Of a stretch of 64,000 nucleotides of DNA, positions 17,967-26,300 are shown one piece after another. The position numbers were made by a program, and so were the translations under genes. Positions within the stretch are counted from its first letter, which is position 1, and the number at the start of each line of letters is the position of its first letter. The notes below the pieces were generated by a model. It worked only from the letters and a program-made list of their open reading frames with translations. It was not told the origin of the DNA and searched no databases. Source of the stretch: an uncultured Flavobacterium sp. (lineage in GTDB: Bacteria; Bacteroidota; Bacteroidia; Flavobacteriales; Flavobacteriaceae); the NCBI RefSeq assembly GCF_946220915.1, contig NZ_CAMIHH010000004.1:1-64000 (forward strand). Reading direction: 5' to 3'.

Positions 17967-19013
17967 CTAATTCTTCATACGCGTTAATTTATCCGCATTG
18001 AGTATCCGGATCGTGCTGCCGGTCTTTTCGATGAGGCCTTCGCTTTTAAAGTCGGTTAGCGTGCGGCTCACGGTTTCGGGCGAGGTACCGGAGAGCGCGG
18101 CCATGTCCTCGCGGCTTATTTTTACAGAAGCGCTGCCCCGGTTTTGGTTTAAAAGCCTTACAAGGTTATCGGCAATGCGCTTGCGTACTGAAAAGTAGGC
18201 GATCTGCATCAGGCGGAGTTCACGTTCGCGGATGTTGCCGGCCAGCATCTTTATGAATTTCGCGCCCACATCCGGGTACAGGTACAACAGCTTATCGAGC
18301 TGTTCTACAGGCAGGAAGCTTAGCACGGTTTCCTCAAGCGCCACGGCGGTATCGTCATACGTATCCTGTGAGAGTATGATGTTCAGGTCCAGGTAGTCGT
18401 TAGCCTTGTGCAGGCCGGTAATCATTTCGCGGCCGTCTTCAGTCAGCTTTACCGTCTTTACCGAACCGCTCATAACATAGTAAATCCCGGTAACTCGGTC
18501 GCCTTCCTGGTGTATGTTCTCGTTCTTTTTATACTTGCGCCCGCTGCGCTCCTCCATCAGGCTCTTAAGTTCCTCCCAGCCGTCCTTTCGCGAAATGACT
18601 TCCTGCAACTGCTCGGCAGATTTGCCGTAAAATAGCTTGTGGGCTTCCTTTTTTTTCAGTCGGCTTTCTATGGCGCTAAGCAGTTCTTTGTCATCAAAGG
18701 GCTTGGTCAGGTAGTCATCGGCGCCCAGTTCCATGCCTTTCCGCACATCGGGCCGTTCTGCCTTAGCCGTGAGAAAGATGAACGGTATGGCGCGTGTAGT
18801 ATCGTTTTCATGCAGCGCTTCCAGCACTCCATAGCCGTCGAGCTCGGGCATCATGATGTCGCAGAGTATAATGTCGGGAACATTCCTGAGGGCCAATGCC
18901 ACGCCATCGCGCCCATTGTTGGCACCATAGGCATCATAGCCGGAGAGTTCCAGTATTTCCAGGACGTTTTCCCTGATGTCTTCATTATCCTCGATCAGCA
19001 GTACTTTAATCAT
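17967..19013 (-). CDS. Response regulator with receiver and CRP/FNR-type DNA-binding domain ('FixJ-FixK' fusion)
   Basis: The 348-residue protein starts with a CheY-like receiver (phospho-acceptor D52 in 'DIILCDIMMPELDG', K104 in 'YLTKPF'). After a linker comes a cyclic-nucleotide-binding-like fold (about 145-265, 'GDRVTGIYYVMSGSVKTVKL') and a CRP/FNR winged helix-turn-helix ('REDMAALSGTSPETVSRTL'). The recognition helix has E313, S316 and R317, the ExxSR pattern that FNR and FixK use to read TGA cores. There is no FNR-type cysteine cluster, so oxygen sensing should come from the kinase. The start overlaps the end of the FixL-like kinase gene by 8 bp. Predicted targets are the five promoters in this block with RTGAY-N4-RTCAY. 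Confidence 0.93.
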   Translation of the reverse strand: MIKVLLIEDNEDIRENVLEILELSGYDAYGANNGRDGVALALRNVPDIILCDIMMPELDGYGVLEALHENDTTRAIPFIFLTAKAERPDVRKGMELGADDYLTKPFDDKELLSAIESRLKKKEAHKLFYGKSAEQLQEVISRKDGWEELKSLMEERSGRKYKKNENIHQEGDRVTGIYYVMSGSVKTVKLTEDGREMITGLHKANDYLDLNIILSQDTYDDTAVALEETVLSFLPVEQLDKLLYLYPDVGAKFIKMLAGNIRERELRLMQIAYFSVRKRIADNLVRLLNQNRGSASVKISREDMAALSGTSPETVSRTLTDFKSEGLIEKTGSTIRILNADKLTRMKN

Positions 19014-20202
19014 ATAAGGGGAATTGAATTGTAAATAGTGTGCCTTTGTTCACTGCACTCTGGCATGCAATTGTGCCACCCATGAGGTCTGCGTAGCGTT
19101 GGGCAATGTTCAGCCCCAGGCCGGTGCCGGGTATTGTGCCCGTATTCTGCGCACGGAAAAACGCTTCAAAAAGGTGTTTTTGCTCTTCCTGCGGAATCCC
19201 TATGCCGTTGTCTTTTACGGTAATGGTTATGCTGTTTTCTGTTACCGAAGAAGTGAACTCAATAATGGTGTCATCGCCCGAATATTTTATTGCGTTCGAT
19301 ATCAGGTTGATGATGCAGTTGCGCAAAAGGTTCTTGTCGAGTTTTACCTCTTTTTCATTTAAGTTGTGCGAATAAATGATCTTTTGGTCCTTTTTGGCCA
19401 TCAGCTTCATTTCGTCGGCTATTTCATGGCACAGCGCCTCAAGGTCAAAGTGCGACCAGTTGACCACTACTTTACCGGCTTCGGCTTTTTCCACGTGAAG
19501 GAAGTCATCTAAAATGGTAGTGAGGTTGCCCACCGCGCTTTTTATCTTTTGCACGTGGCGGCCGGCTTTACTTGCTTCCTCGCCCTGGGTATAGCGTTCT
19601 ATAAGCGAGGCCGATAGCTGTATGGAACTCAGCGGTGTGCGGAACTCGTGCGATGCCATGGAGAGCAGGCGGCTCTTCAGCTGGCCCAGCTCTTTTTCTT
19701 TGGCAAGGGAATGGCTCACTTCCTCTTTGGCAAGTGTAAGCTCGTTAATGGTTTCGTTTAGTGATTGGGTCCTGTCCTTTACCAGTTCTTCGAGGTGCTG
19801 GGTATACTGCATCAGCCGGTTTTCGGCTTCCTTCTGGTGGCTGAGGTCGTGGATGAAGCCTGCGAATATTTTGGTGTCTTCAAACAGCACCTCGCTCACT
19901 GCCAGGCGAAAGGGAAACACATTGCCATCTTTTTTGCGGCCAAGTACTTCGCGGCCATAACCTATGATGTGCGGCACGCCGGTGTGGGTATAATTGCGAA
20001 TGTAGTCGTCGTGGCGTTCCCGGTCGGGCGAAGGCATCAGCATGCTGATATTGTGGCCGATAACCTCTTCGGGGCTGTACATGAAAAGCACGCACGCCGA
20101 GGGGTTGATAGATTCTATGCTACCAAATTCATTGATGGTTATGATCCCGTCAATGGCATTTTCTATGATGGCATTAAGTAATGCCTGGTTTTTCATCCTC
20201 AT
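19006..20202 (-). CDS. PAS-domain sensor histidine kinase, FixL-like haem oxygen sensor
   Basis: This soluble 398-residue kinase has one PAS domain (about 5-125), a coiled linker, HisKA (H185 in 'SMASHEFRTPLSS') and an ATPase domain ('NLISNAIKYS', 'DNGIGIP', 'GTGLGLNIAQRY'). The PAS domain aligns without gaps to rhizobial FixL as I recall it. His64 in 'RHDDYIRNY' matches the haem-ligand His200 of Bradyrhizobium FixL. Arg84 in 'HIIGYGRE' matches the oxygen-signalling Arg220, and I79, I80 and L100 match haem-pocket residues. FixL kinases are active when haem has no oxygen. There are no membrane helices. The gene follows the PEP-synthase-like gene by 54 bp and overlaps the partner regulator. Confidence 0.9.
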   Translation of the reverse strand: MRMKNQALLNAIIENAIDGIITINEFGSIESINPSACVLFMYSPEEVIGHNISMLMPSPDRERHDDYIRNYTHTGVPHIIGYGREVLGRKKDGNVFPFRLAVSEVLFEDTKIFAGFIHDLSHQKEAENRLMQYTQHLEELVKDRTQSLNETINELTLAKEEVSHSLAKEKELGQLKSRLLSMASHEFRTPLSSIQLSASLIERYTQGEEASKAGRHVQKIKSAVGNLTTILDDFLHVEKAEAGKVVVNWSHFDLEALCHEIADEMKLMAKKDQKIIYSHNLNEKEVKLDKNLLRNCIINLISNAIKYSGDDTIIEFTSSVTENSITITVKDNGIGIPQEEQKHLFEAFFRAQNTGTIPGTGLGLNIAQRYADLMGGTIACQSAVNKGTLFTIQFPLYD

Positions 20203-20256
20203 CTAATTTATCTCAAATATCGGAAAAAATTGACATTTCCATCTCAACCCACATTG

Positions 20257-21243
20257 TTATTTTTTCATGACCGGTCCTGCCTGCAGGATGCAGAGACGGT
20301 TATTAAGCCCGTCTTTTGCCCATTCAAATTCTACCTTGCCACGGTAGTACCGTTCCATTGCACGTGCATGTCGCGCCAGTTGTGCTGCATCGGCATCGGT
20401 AAGTACAAATCCCGCCCGTAGTTCGCGTGGCGTGGTTTTATCTGTTGTAGTATTCGTCCCTGCCGCGTGGTCGTTATATACGAGCATATTTGTTTTGCTG
20501 CCCAGCCTTTTTTGAATGGGAGCGCCTTCGCCTGAAATTACAAATTCATCAGTATCTATGCCTGCCAGTGATGCCTGCCTGCCAAGTCCCCAATATCCCC
20601 ATAGTTGTACAGTGCCTGTTCCGTTTAGCCCTTGTGTGCACCCTGTTCCGGAACAGGCAAGGTCAGACCGCACCATCTGTTGTATCCCTACAGGCAAAAG
20701 CACTTTATTGTGGGCAATGCCATTATGTGTGCGGTATTTTATGGCAAAGTCATTGTATAGCGAGGCAAAACAGCATTTTATGGCATACATGAGCGCATAA
20801 GGGCCTGTAATGTTAAGGTAGGTATCGTATTGACCGGAAAAATTGTTTGGCAGGCACCCCACTGCATAAGCGCTGCTCCTTACGGCCACAGCATCTCCCG
20901 TTTCTGCCGATAACCGGGCATACGCCTGCGCAATGGCATTTTCCAGGGATGCCGGAAACCTTGCATTGGCGAATAGATTCCGGGCCTTGGCGCCAATTTC
21001 CTGGAGGTTGGAAAACCTGTCGCTGTCCAGCTCATCCATGAGTGTGCCAAGTTTGCCGTAGAGCCCGTTTTGCTCTAAAAAATAACTGAAGGCTGTGGAG
21101 GTCACTGCAAAGCCACCGGGTACGGCCATTTCTGTTTCTGCCATATTGTACAGTTCGCCCAGGCCGGCGTTTTTATAGCCAACTTCGGCTGCATTGCCCA
21201 ACCGCGTTTCATCAATTTTTTTTATGAACAGCTCCATTCCCAT
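20257..21243 (-). CDS. Single-domain PEP/pyruvate-binding protein (PEP synthase N-terminal domain only)
   Basis: The protein of about 328 residues matches only the N-terminal ATP-grasp domain of PEP synthase, with 'LFIKKIDETRLGNAAEVGYKNAGLGELYNM', 'AVRSSAYAVGCLPNNFSGQYDTYLNI', 'CCFASLYNDFAIKYR', 'GIQQMVRSDLACSG', 'WGLG' and a C-terminal 'VEFEWAKDGLNNRLCILQAGP'. The phosphohistidine swivel and PEP-binding barrel of full PpsA (about 800 residues) are missing. The usual 'FTxxxESG' segment is replaced by 'GCTQGLNGTG', so full PEP synthesis is unlikely. I chose ATG 21243; an earlier ATG at 21297 lies upstream of the -7 box. It has the shared FNR-shaped promoter and leads into the FixL-like kinase gene. 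Its role is unknown. Confidence 0.8.
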   Translation of the reverse strand: MGMELFIKKIDETRLGNAAEVGYKNAGLGELYNMAETEMAVPGGFAVTSTAFSYFLEQNGLYGKLGTLMDELDSDRFSNLQEIGAKARNLFANARFPASLENAIAQAYARLSAETGDAVAVRSSAYAVGCLPNNFSGQYDTYLNITGPYALMYAIKCCFASLYNDFAIKYRTHNGIAHNKVLLPVGIQQMVRSDLACSGTGCTQGLNGTGTVQLWGYWGLGRQASLAGIDTDEFVISGEGAPIQKRLGSKTNMLVYNDHAAGTNTTTDKTTPRELRAGFVLTDADAAQLARHARAMERYYRGKVEFEWAKDGLNNRLCILQAGPVMKK

Positions 21244-21278
21244 ATTGCCATGTGCTTTACGTTGCTTAAAATTACGGG

Positions 21279-21322
21279 CAAAGTTATGCAGGGGCAAAGG
21301 CCTGGTAAATGATACTGGTCAC
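21279..21322 (-). promoter_or_regulatory. Promoter of the PEP-synthase-like gene (and perhaps the kinase-regulator pair) with an FNR/FixK-type site
   Basis: On the minus strand the site GTGAC-CAGT-ATCAT spans 21322 to 21309, and a perfect -7 box TAACTTTG spans 21286 to 21279. The box was found at the position predicted from the other promoters (29.5 bp from site centre). The three genes downstream are on the same strand with short gaps. Confidence 0.78.
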
Positions 21323-21358
21323 AAATGGGATAATAGCAGGGAAATTTGCAGGGATAAG

Positions 21359-21985
21359 CTACCTGAATAGTTCTGAGCACAGCATGCAATACATCAGCGT
21401 TCGGATATTCTGGAGTTTTTGCTCATCGGCATCTATGGCAATGATTTTTGACTGTACGCTGGATATCACTTTATTGTAACGGGTGCGTATAACTTTTTCG
21501 CTTAAATTGAAGTGCTCCCCGGCGGCTTTAACGGAGTGGTCTTCTTCCCAAATGTACCGGAATATGTCGCGATAGGTTTCCGGCAGGCTGGCAACGATGC
21601 CATCGATCACTTCCAGAATTTCGCTTACCTCAAGTTCTTCAAAAATATGCGAATAGCCCCTGGTATCGCTAATGGGCTCAAACAGCTTACTGTCGCCAAG
21701 TACCTCATTGGCGGCCGACTGGAGGTAATCATACATCCTGAAATAAAAGTACCGCATAAGGTAAGCCCTTGCAGTACCCTCCTGGTTTACTTTTATTACA
21801 GAAGGATTCGACCAGAAGATGATCCAGAAGTTCTGCACAACGTCATCGGAGATGTCTTTACTGCCGGTTCGCTTATTTGCCCAGCTATACAAAAGATTTG
21901 CATACCTGTCGTAAAAAACCTTGAAAGCAGCCATGTCTTTCGTGTTGCAAATGGATTCAAGAAGTTCTTTATCAGATATCAACAT
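21359..21985 (-). CDS. ECF RNA polymerase sigma factor, FecI-like
   Basis: The protein of about 208 residues has a sigma-70 region 2 ('FKVFYDRYANLLYSWANKRTGSKDISDDVVQNFWIIFW') and a region 4 helix-turn-helix ('ETYRDIFRYIWEEDHSVKAAGEHFNLSEKVIRTRYNKVI'). In Bacteroidota such factors are held by a FecR anti-sigma factor and released by a TonB receptor signal. The fecR and TonB receptor genes start divergently 238 bp away. ATG 21985 gives the usual family N-terminus ('MLISDKELLESI'); ATG 22009 is also possible. Confidence 0.9.
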   Translation of the reverse strand: MLISDKELLESICNTKDMAAFKVFYDRYANLLYSWANKRTGSKDISDDVVQNFWIIFWSNPSVIKVNQEGTARAYLMRYFYFRMYDYLQSAANEVLGDSKLFEPISDTRGYSHIFEELEVSEILEVIDGIVASLPETYRDIFRYIWEEDHSVKAAGEHFNLSEKVIRTRYNKVISSVQSKIIAIDADEQKLQNIRTLMYCMLCSELFR

Positions 21986-22185
21986 TACATTGAGGTATAT
22001 GCGGGGCAAAATTAATGCAAATAATAGATAAGCAGCGACTATGCAGTGTTACTATATGATTATGCCAAAATCACGACAGTGTTGTGTTGTGAAAAATGGT
22101 AAAAAATAAAATGTTTTCCGGAAGCCTGGCAATGAGCCATCTATGCCTACGATAATCGTTGATAACATTTTCTTAACCTCCCGGG

Positions 22186-22210
22186 CGGGAAAAAAAACCG
22201 GTTTTTCCCG
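22186..22210 (+). promoter_or_regulatory. Inverted repeat upstream of fecR
   Basis: CGGGAAAAA at 22186-22194 and TTTTTCCCG at 22202-22210 form a 9-bp inverted repeat around a 7-nt centre that includes CCGG. It ends 37 bp before the fecR start in the 238-bp gap shared with the divergent sigma gene. It could be an operator or a 5' leader hairpin; no clear -7 box was found to decide. Confidence 0.4.
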
Positions 22211-22247
22211 GTTATATAGTTGACGGCTTAAAAAAGCGCGTATAACA

Positions 22248-23237
22248 ATGGACAATAAAACAGATAAGAAAAATTGGCAGGGAGCCCTGTGGCTGGGCGA
22301 ATTTTCGAGGAGGTATTTTCAGGGGAGCGTGTTGGAAAAAGAAAAAGAAGTCTTTGAAAAATGGAATCCCGAAGGAGACAGCCCTCCTGACCTGCGCCTT
22401 TTTGGCGTGACTGAAGATACTGAGCGGAACTGGGATTTGGTATCTTCTAAAATTAATCCACAGGAAGCAACGGGCAGGCAAAAGAAAAAGGCGGGGTACA
22501 AATGGTTTGCCGCTGCCGCCGCAATACTGCTGCTTTTTGGTGCAGGGCTGTATTATGCGTATACCGGTTTTAGTGGTACTGGCCTTCAACCCGACAGGCG
22601 TTATTATGCATCCGGACCCGGCATCCGGCAGTATACGCTTGCCGATGGCTCTGTAGTATCGCTTAATAAAGATACCAGGCTCTCTGTCATGAACGGGGAG
22701 TTCAACGACGACAAGCGCGAAATATGGCTTGAAGAAGGTGAGGCTTTCTTTGAGGTGGCACACAACCCGGATAAGCCTTTTATAGTGCATACACAAACCA
22801 TTATGACTACGGTAAAAGGTACATCATTCAATATAAAAGCCTACAAAGAGCTGGAGGATAACGTCCTGTCGGTAAAAAGCGGAAAGGTACAGGTAAGCCT
22901 TGATGACAGGGTAGTGGGAGATTTTACCAAAAACAAGCGTATGACCTTTCACAAATCTACCGGGCAAATAGAAAGAGATGAGCTTAGCTGGGAAGATGCG
23001 GCTGCATGGAAGGAAGGGAGGCTGGTGCTGCACAGCGCCAATGTTAATGAACTTAAGTTAAGGCTCCGGCAGCAATTTGGTGTTATTGTAAACATCGAAG
23101 GCAACGCCCTTAAAAATACACTCCTGAACGCTTCCTATCCTAAAGGTGCAAAACTGGAAACCGTGCTGGAAGGCATAGGACTGGTGTATAACGTAAAATA
23201 CAGCATTGCGGGCGATGAGGTAACAATCCATAATTAG
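22248..23237 (+). CDS. FecR-family anti-sigma factor
   Basis: FecR proteins sit in the inner membrane, bind the ECF sigma factor inside and the TonB receptor's N-terminal domain outside. The 329-residue protein has a cytoplasmic N-terminal part, a membrane helix near residues 83-105 ('YKWFAAAAAILLLFGAGLYY'), the FecR core ('YTLADGSVVSLNKDTRLSV', 'EIWLEEGEAFFEVAHNPDKPFIVHT', 'VKGTSFNIKAY') and the C-terminal DUF4974 domain ('HSANVNELKLRLRQQFGV'). It is divergent from the sigma gene and upstream of the TonB receptor with a signalling domain, which completes a cell-surface signalling set. Confidence 0.95.
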   Translation: MDNKTDKKNWQGALWLGEFSRRYFQGSVLEKEKEVFEKWNPEGDSPPDLRLFGVTEDTERNWDLVSSKINPQEATGRQKKKAGYKWFAAAAAILLLFGAGLYYAYTGFSGTGLQPDRRYYASGPGIRQYTLADGSVVSLNKDTRLSVMNGEFNDDKREIWLEEGEAFFEVAHNPDKPFIVHTQTIMTTVKGTSFNIKAYKELEDNVLSVKSGKVQVSLDDRVVGDFTKNKRMTFHKSTGQIERDELSWEDAAAWKEGRLVLHSANVNELKLRLRQQFGVIVNIEGNALKNTLLNASYPKGAKLETVLEGIGLVYNVKYSIAGDEVTIHN

Positions 23238-23378
23238 CAACTCAATAAAACATAAGTACCGGCAGTTGCTATCAAGCTTTATGGTATGCCTGCCGGCAAT
23301 AACGGTCTTTCCCGCAGTCGGGAAGGGGCAGGGGAGACTTTGCCTGAATTTAAACAACACAACAACGGAATTTTTACA

Positions 23379-26300
23379 GTGAAAACAAAAGAAAAAGTAA
23401 AGTTACTGAACAAGGTGCTTACAGCACTGCTCCTGGTTTACACAGGGTTTTACGGCCAAAGCCTTTTTGGCCAGACGATTACCAAAAATTTTCCGGGCGA
23501 AACCCTCGTGGCCCGGCTCAACAGAATTGCCGAAGGCAGCAATATCCCTGTTTTGTATGATACAAATCTTGCACAGGGAATCAATGTACCTGCACTGAAC
23601 GGTGAAGGCAGGGGGTGGGACGACATCCTGGCGCTGAGCCTTTCATCTACAAGCCTTACGTACAAGAAATCGTCTGATGGGTCCTACGCTATTGTAAAAA
23701 AGGAAGCGGGGGGTAGCGCCGGAAAAGGAAAGGGCACTATTAAAGGGCGGATTGTAGAAACCGAGACCTCGGAGCCACTGCCTTTTGCATCCGTATTGGT
23801 GGAAGGGACACAAATTGCAGCAAACAGCGACGAAAGCGGGCATTATGCCCTGCCGAACATTCCCGAAGGAAATTATGTCTTGGTGGTTAGCTATGTGGGG
23901 TACAAGACCAATTCGGTGCCCGTTGAAGTAGAGGCGGGAAAAACTAAGGACTATGATGTGGTTATGACCGGCGACAATCAAATGCTGCAGGAAGTGGTGC
24001 TGAACAGTTTTGCCAGGATCAAGGGTGCCGTGCCCCATACAACAGAAAAAGCGCTCGTAACCGAAATAAAGGAAGCTAAATCATTGGTTTCCGGTATTTC
24101 GTCTGAACAGATCAGCCGCAGCGCCGACCGTAATGCTGCTGAAGTGGTACAGCGGATCTCGGGAGTAACTACGGTCGATGATAAGTTTATCATTGTACGC
24201 GGGCTTAACCAGCGTTATAACATGACCTACCTTAATGATAACGTAGCCCCGAGCACTGAGACTAACAGCCGCGCCTTTGCGCTGGACCTGATACCGAGCC
24301 GTATCATAGACAAGATAATGGTTTATAAAACCGCTTCGCCGGAAAACCAGGGCGATGCTACGGGGGGAACCATTAAGATATACACTAAGGATGCCAAAGG
24401 CGTTAAGCACTTCGACCTCGAATTGCAGATGGGTTATCGTGAAAACACAACCTTCAATAAAAACTTCCTGACCTACAATGGTGGTAAAACCGATTTTCTT
24501 GGTTTTGATGATGGAACACGTAAACTGCCATCTGCCGTGCCTGGCTATGGCAGCCTTAAGCAGGCAACGCTACGGCCATCGGAATATGCAAAGGCATTTA
24601 ACCCTACTTTAACCCATGCCGAGAAGACCGCACTGCCCAACATTCAGCTGACCACAAATTACTACAATGCGTTTATGCTGGGTAGTAAGGTATTTTCCAC
24701 TTTAACCTCGTTCGGTTATAAGAACGAATCGTTAAAAACCGAATTGTACCGCCAGCAAGGGATGGACTTTACGGGATATGGAACAACTGACAGAAAAGGA
24801 AATGAAGACAGGAACGTAAGTACGGGCCAGCTCAACCTGCTTCAAAACTTTACACTGACATTGCGCGACAGCAGTACGGTATCGTTCAAGAATTTCATCC
24901 TTCAGCAAGGGCAGGACGCTACTATAGAGCGCGTAACACAGCCTTCTTTTACGGATATTGTAACGTATGAAAAGGATATAACACTGTCGTACAGCCAGCG
25001 CTTCCTGTATGCCGGTAACCTCGGCGGTAATCATTATTTTGATCATGGCAAACACCAGTTTCAATGGAATGGCGGGTATACCTACAGCCAGCAGGAAACA
25101 CCCGACCAGCGCGTTATCAGGCTAAGGAGCCTGGACCAGGGCATAGGTGTTGGCGATACCGGCCTGCAATGGTGGGCGCGCGGCTATGACCCGACCGATA
25201 CAGATGATGCCGATACCACGCCATTGGACTTAGGGATCATTTCGAGGCTTTGGTCTAAAAACAGCGAAGGAGTATATAATGGGTCGCTGGACCATACCTG
25301 GAAAATTACCAATGAAATCGCCGTTAAGGCAGGAACATTCCACCAGTGGAAAAAAAGGCAGCTTGACCGCCGGGTGTATACCGTACATGAGGGCAACGTA
25401 AATCCGGACATTGCGAGCCCGATAAATCCTAACAATGGCAATTATGTAGATCATAACCTGGTGCGTTTCCGGGAACACGACCTGCAAAATGTATGGAGCG
25501 AAACATACCTGAATGACGGCCTTACGGGTCTCCAGGTTTTTGACCGTACCAGCGGCAGCGATACCTACACAGGTACCGAACAGAATAACAGCGGCTATGC
25601 GGTATTGAACTTTACTCCGGCTAACCGGTTTCTGGAAATCTATGGCGGGGTGCGTTACGAATACAACCGCCAGAAGATAGCGGCCGCGATACCGCCGGGC
25701 GATAACGATGGCATCAATGCACCCATACTTGTTGACAACCCTACCCATTCCTGGCTGCCCTCTGTAAATATTTCCGTAAGGCCATCAGAGAGCTGGGTAT
25801 TCAGGGCTGCTTATGGCAAAACGGTGAACAGGACTGAGTTTCGGGAAGTATCGCCTTTCCGTGAGCTTGACTTTGAAAACAACCAGGTTTTGTACGGTAA
25901 CCCCAACCTGATCTCGGCGAAAGTGGATAATTATGATGTACGTGTTGAATTTTACCCAAACAAAAATGCCAAGGGAGAAATTATAAGCATAGGCGCTTTT
26001 TACAAAGACCTTAAAAACCCTATCGAAAGGATAAACACGACCAATAGGGTAATCAGCCTGTTTCCACAAATAACGTATCAGAATGCCGCTTCGGCCACCA
26101 TTAAAGGGCTGGAGTTCGAAGTCCGTAAATCGTTTGATTTTATACCGGGTGAATTTTTCAGGAACCTGTCTTTCATTGGCAACGTTTCGGTAATAGAAAG
26201 CGTGACCAAAAATGTTGATACGGGTTTTGATGAAAACTTTACCGTAAAAGACCGTCCGCTACAGGGGCAGGTGCCGTACATCATCAATACCGGCCTGTAT

